Shown here: positions 63,861 to 64,000 of the stretch, in pieces
Layout of the letters: every line of letters starts with the position of its first letter
Position numbering within the stretch: the stretch's first letter is position 1
From: Luidia sarsii
Lineage: Eukaryota; Echinodermata; Asteroidea; Paxillosida; Luidiidae
Direction: 5' to 3'
Length of the DNA: 64,000 nt
NCBI GenBank assembly: GCA_949987565.1
Contig: OX465103.1
Coordinates: forward strand, 12,605,145-12,669,144
Position numbers and translations under genes: made by a program
The notes under the pieces: generated by a model
Seen by the model: only the letters and a program-made list of their open reading frames with translations
What the model was told of the DNA's origin: nothing
Databases searched by the model: none

Positions 63861-64000
63861 CAGATACCTGAGGAGTCGTTTTCAGAGAAATATGGGAAAA
63901 GTGATTTTGGGTCAAAAACTGAAAAATCTGACAGGAGCGGACCTGTCGAACATGTCAGAAATTGGGCCAAAAATCTTGATTTTTTGAGGGGCCAAAAATG

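Larger units (their letters stand above)
1..64000 (+). repeat. Satellite DNA array, 186-bp monomer, ~344 head-to-tail copies
   Basis: Every line of the window can be read as the same 186-bp unit repeated in one orientation. Starting each unit at the ATG of the AAAAATGACTTCAACTGG stretch, successive starts are 186 bp apart except at a small number of indels. The consensus I derived by hand is about 42% GC. On the plus strand it has 63 A, 44 T, 47 G and 32 C, so it is about 59% purine. No inverted monomer, transposon insertion or unique sequence is visible, and both window edges lie inside the repeat. Large homogeneous tandem arrays with nested higher-order repeats are typical of eukaryotic centromeric or pericentromeric heterochromatin. 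That location is an inference, because nothing in the window anchors it to a chromosome position. I do not recognise the family from memory. Confidence 0.98.
56929..64000 (+). repeat. Right diverged sub-array
   Basis: About 38 monomers. It opens with a worn header (TACCTCAGG in monomer 1, GATTTCAAC in monomer 3). It then shows clustered irregularities: a lost T in GGACCGTCG near 58175, the 26-bp duplication and deletion, CCAAAAAATGAC at about 59341 and 61202, and the A-run +1 near 60568 and 62056. GTCAAAGGGC, GATTATGGG and GAGGGGGGCAAAA units match those of the left part. A TGA created by a C-to-G change ends at 62954. The last unit has four G in GAGGGGCC near 63985. After 62954 the frame is otherwise open to the window edge. 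Confidence 0.85.

Noticed and set aside
1..64000. CRISPR array
   Set aside because: There are no unique spacers between short constant repeats. The whole 186 bp is conserved and the unit is far too long.
1..64000. Bacterial repetitive surface protein
   Set aside because: A 64-kb array with stops, frame shifts, no ribosome binding sites, no signal or anchor sequences and HOR structure does not fit a bacterial adhesin gene.
1..64000. Identity with a known 186-bp fish satellite on the basis of length
   Set aside because: Unit length alone is not evidence. From memory the zebrafish family of about this length is markedly AT-rich, while this unit is about 42% GC. A sequence search would decide.
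1..64000. G-quadruplex arrays from the repeated GAGGGGG
   Set aside because: G runs within a unit are too far apart (13 bp or more between most) for a standard four-run motif, and only one G5 run occurs per 186 bp.

Overview
The whole 64 kb window is one uninterrupted, head-to-tail tandem repeat (satellite DNA) with a 186-bp monomer, about 344 copies, all in the same orientation. It begins and ends inside the array, so the true array is longer than 64 kb. I see no conventional gene, RNA gene, mobile element, CRISPR array or unique-sequence island. An array of this size, with nested higher-order repeats (HORs) and a nucleosome-scale monomer, points to eukaryotic heterochromatin, probably centromeric or pericentromeric. 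I cannot name the species. Substitutions concentrated at CpG sites suggest a genome with germline CpG methylation.

Layout. (1) 1-12668 is the left, more diverged part. It has many frame-shifting indels and three local tandem duplications (929/743 bp, 1303 bp and 2788 bp). (2) 12669-22338 is a near-perfect 4835-bp (26-monomer) tandem duplication. (3) 22339-38334 is a run of HOR copies of 23, 18, 18, 14 and 13 monomers. Each opens with the same ordered set of variant monomers and closes with a monomer carrying an in-frame TAG. (4) 38335-51354 is a 70-monomer composite. It contains two internal HOR restarts, a nested 744-bp four-monomer repeat in three copies and a 2604-bp duplication. (5) 51355-56928 is a further 30-monomer HOR copy. 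(6) 56929-64000 is the right part. It carries the same marker variants as the left part, a paired 26-bp duplication and deletion, and a terminal 930-bp duplication.

Because 186 = 3 x 62 and one plus-strand frame of the monomer has no stop, the array yields very long open frames of 62-aa repeats (up to 2809 codons). I treat these as a by-product of the period and not as genes. The frame is broken repeatedly by stops and indels, and variant sites change amino acids about as often as expected without constraint. One cluster of three synonymous differences keeps the coding idea alive at low probability.

Inside the monomer there is further structure: four or five degenerate 11-bp sub-repeats built on TCAGA, several short inverted repeats, a 16-bp perfect palindrome in one monomer class, and an 11-bp direct repeat spaced 26 bp apart that explains the observed 26-bp gain and loss.
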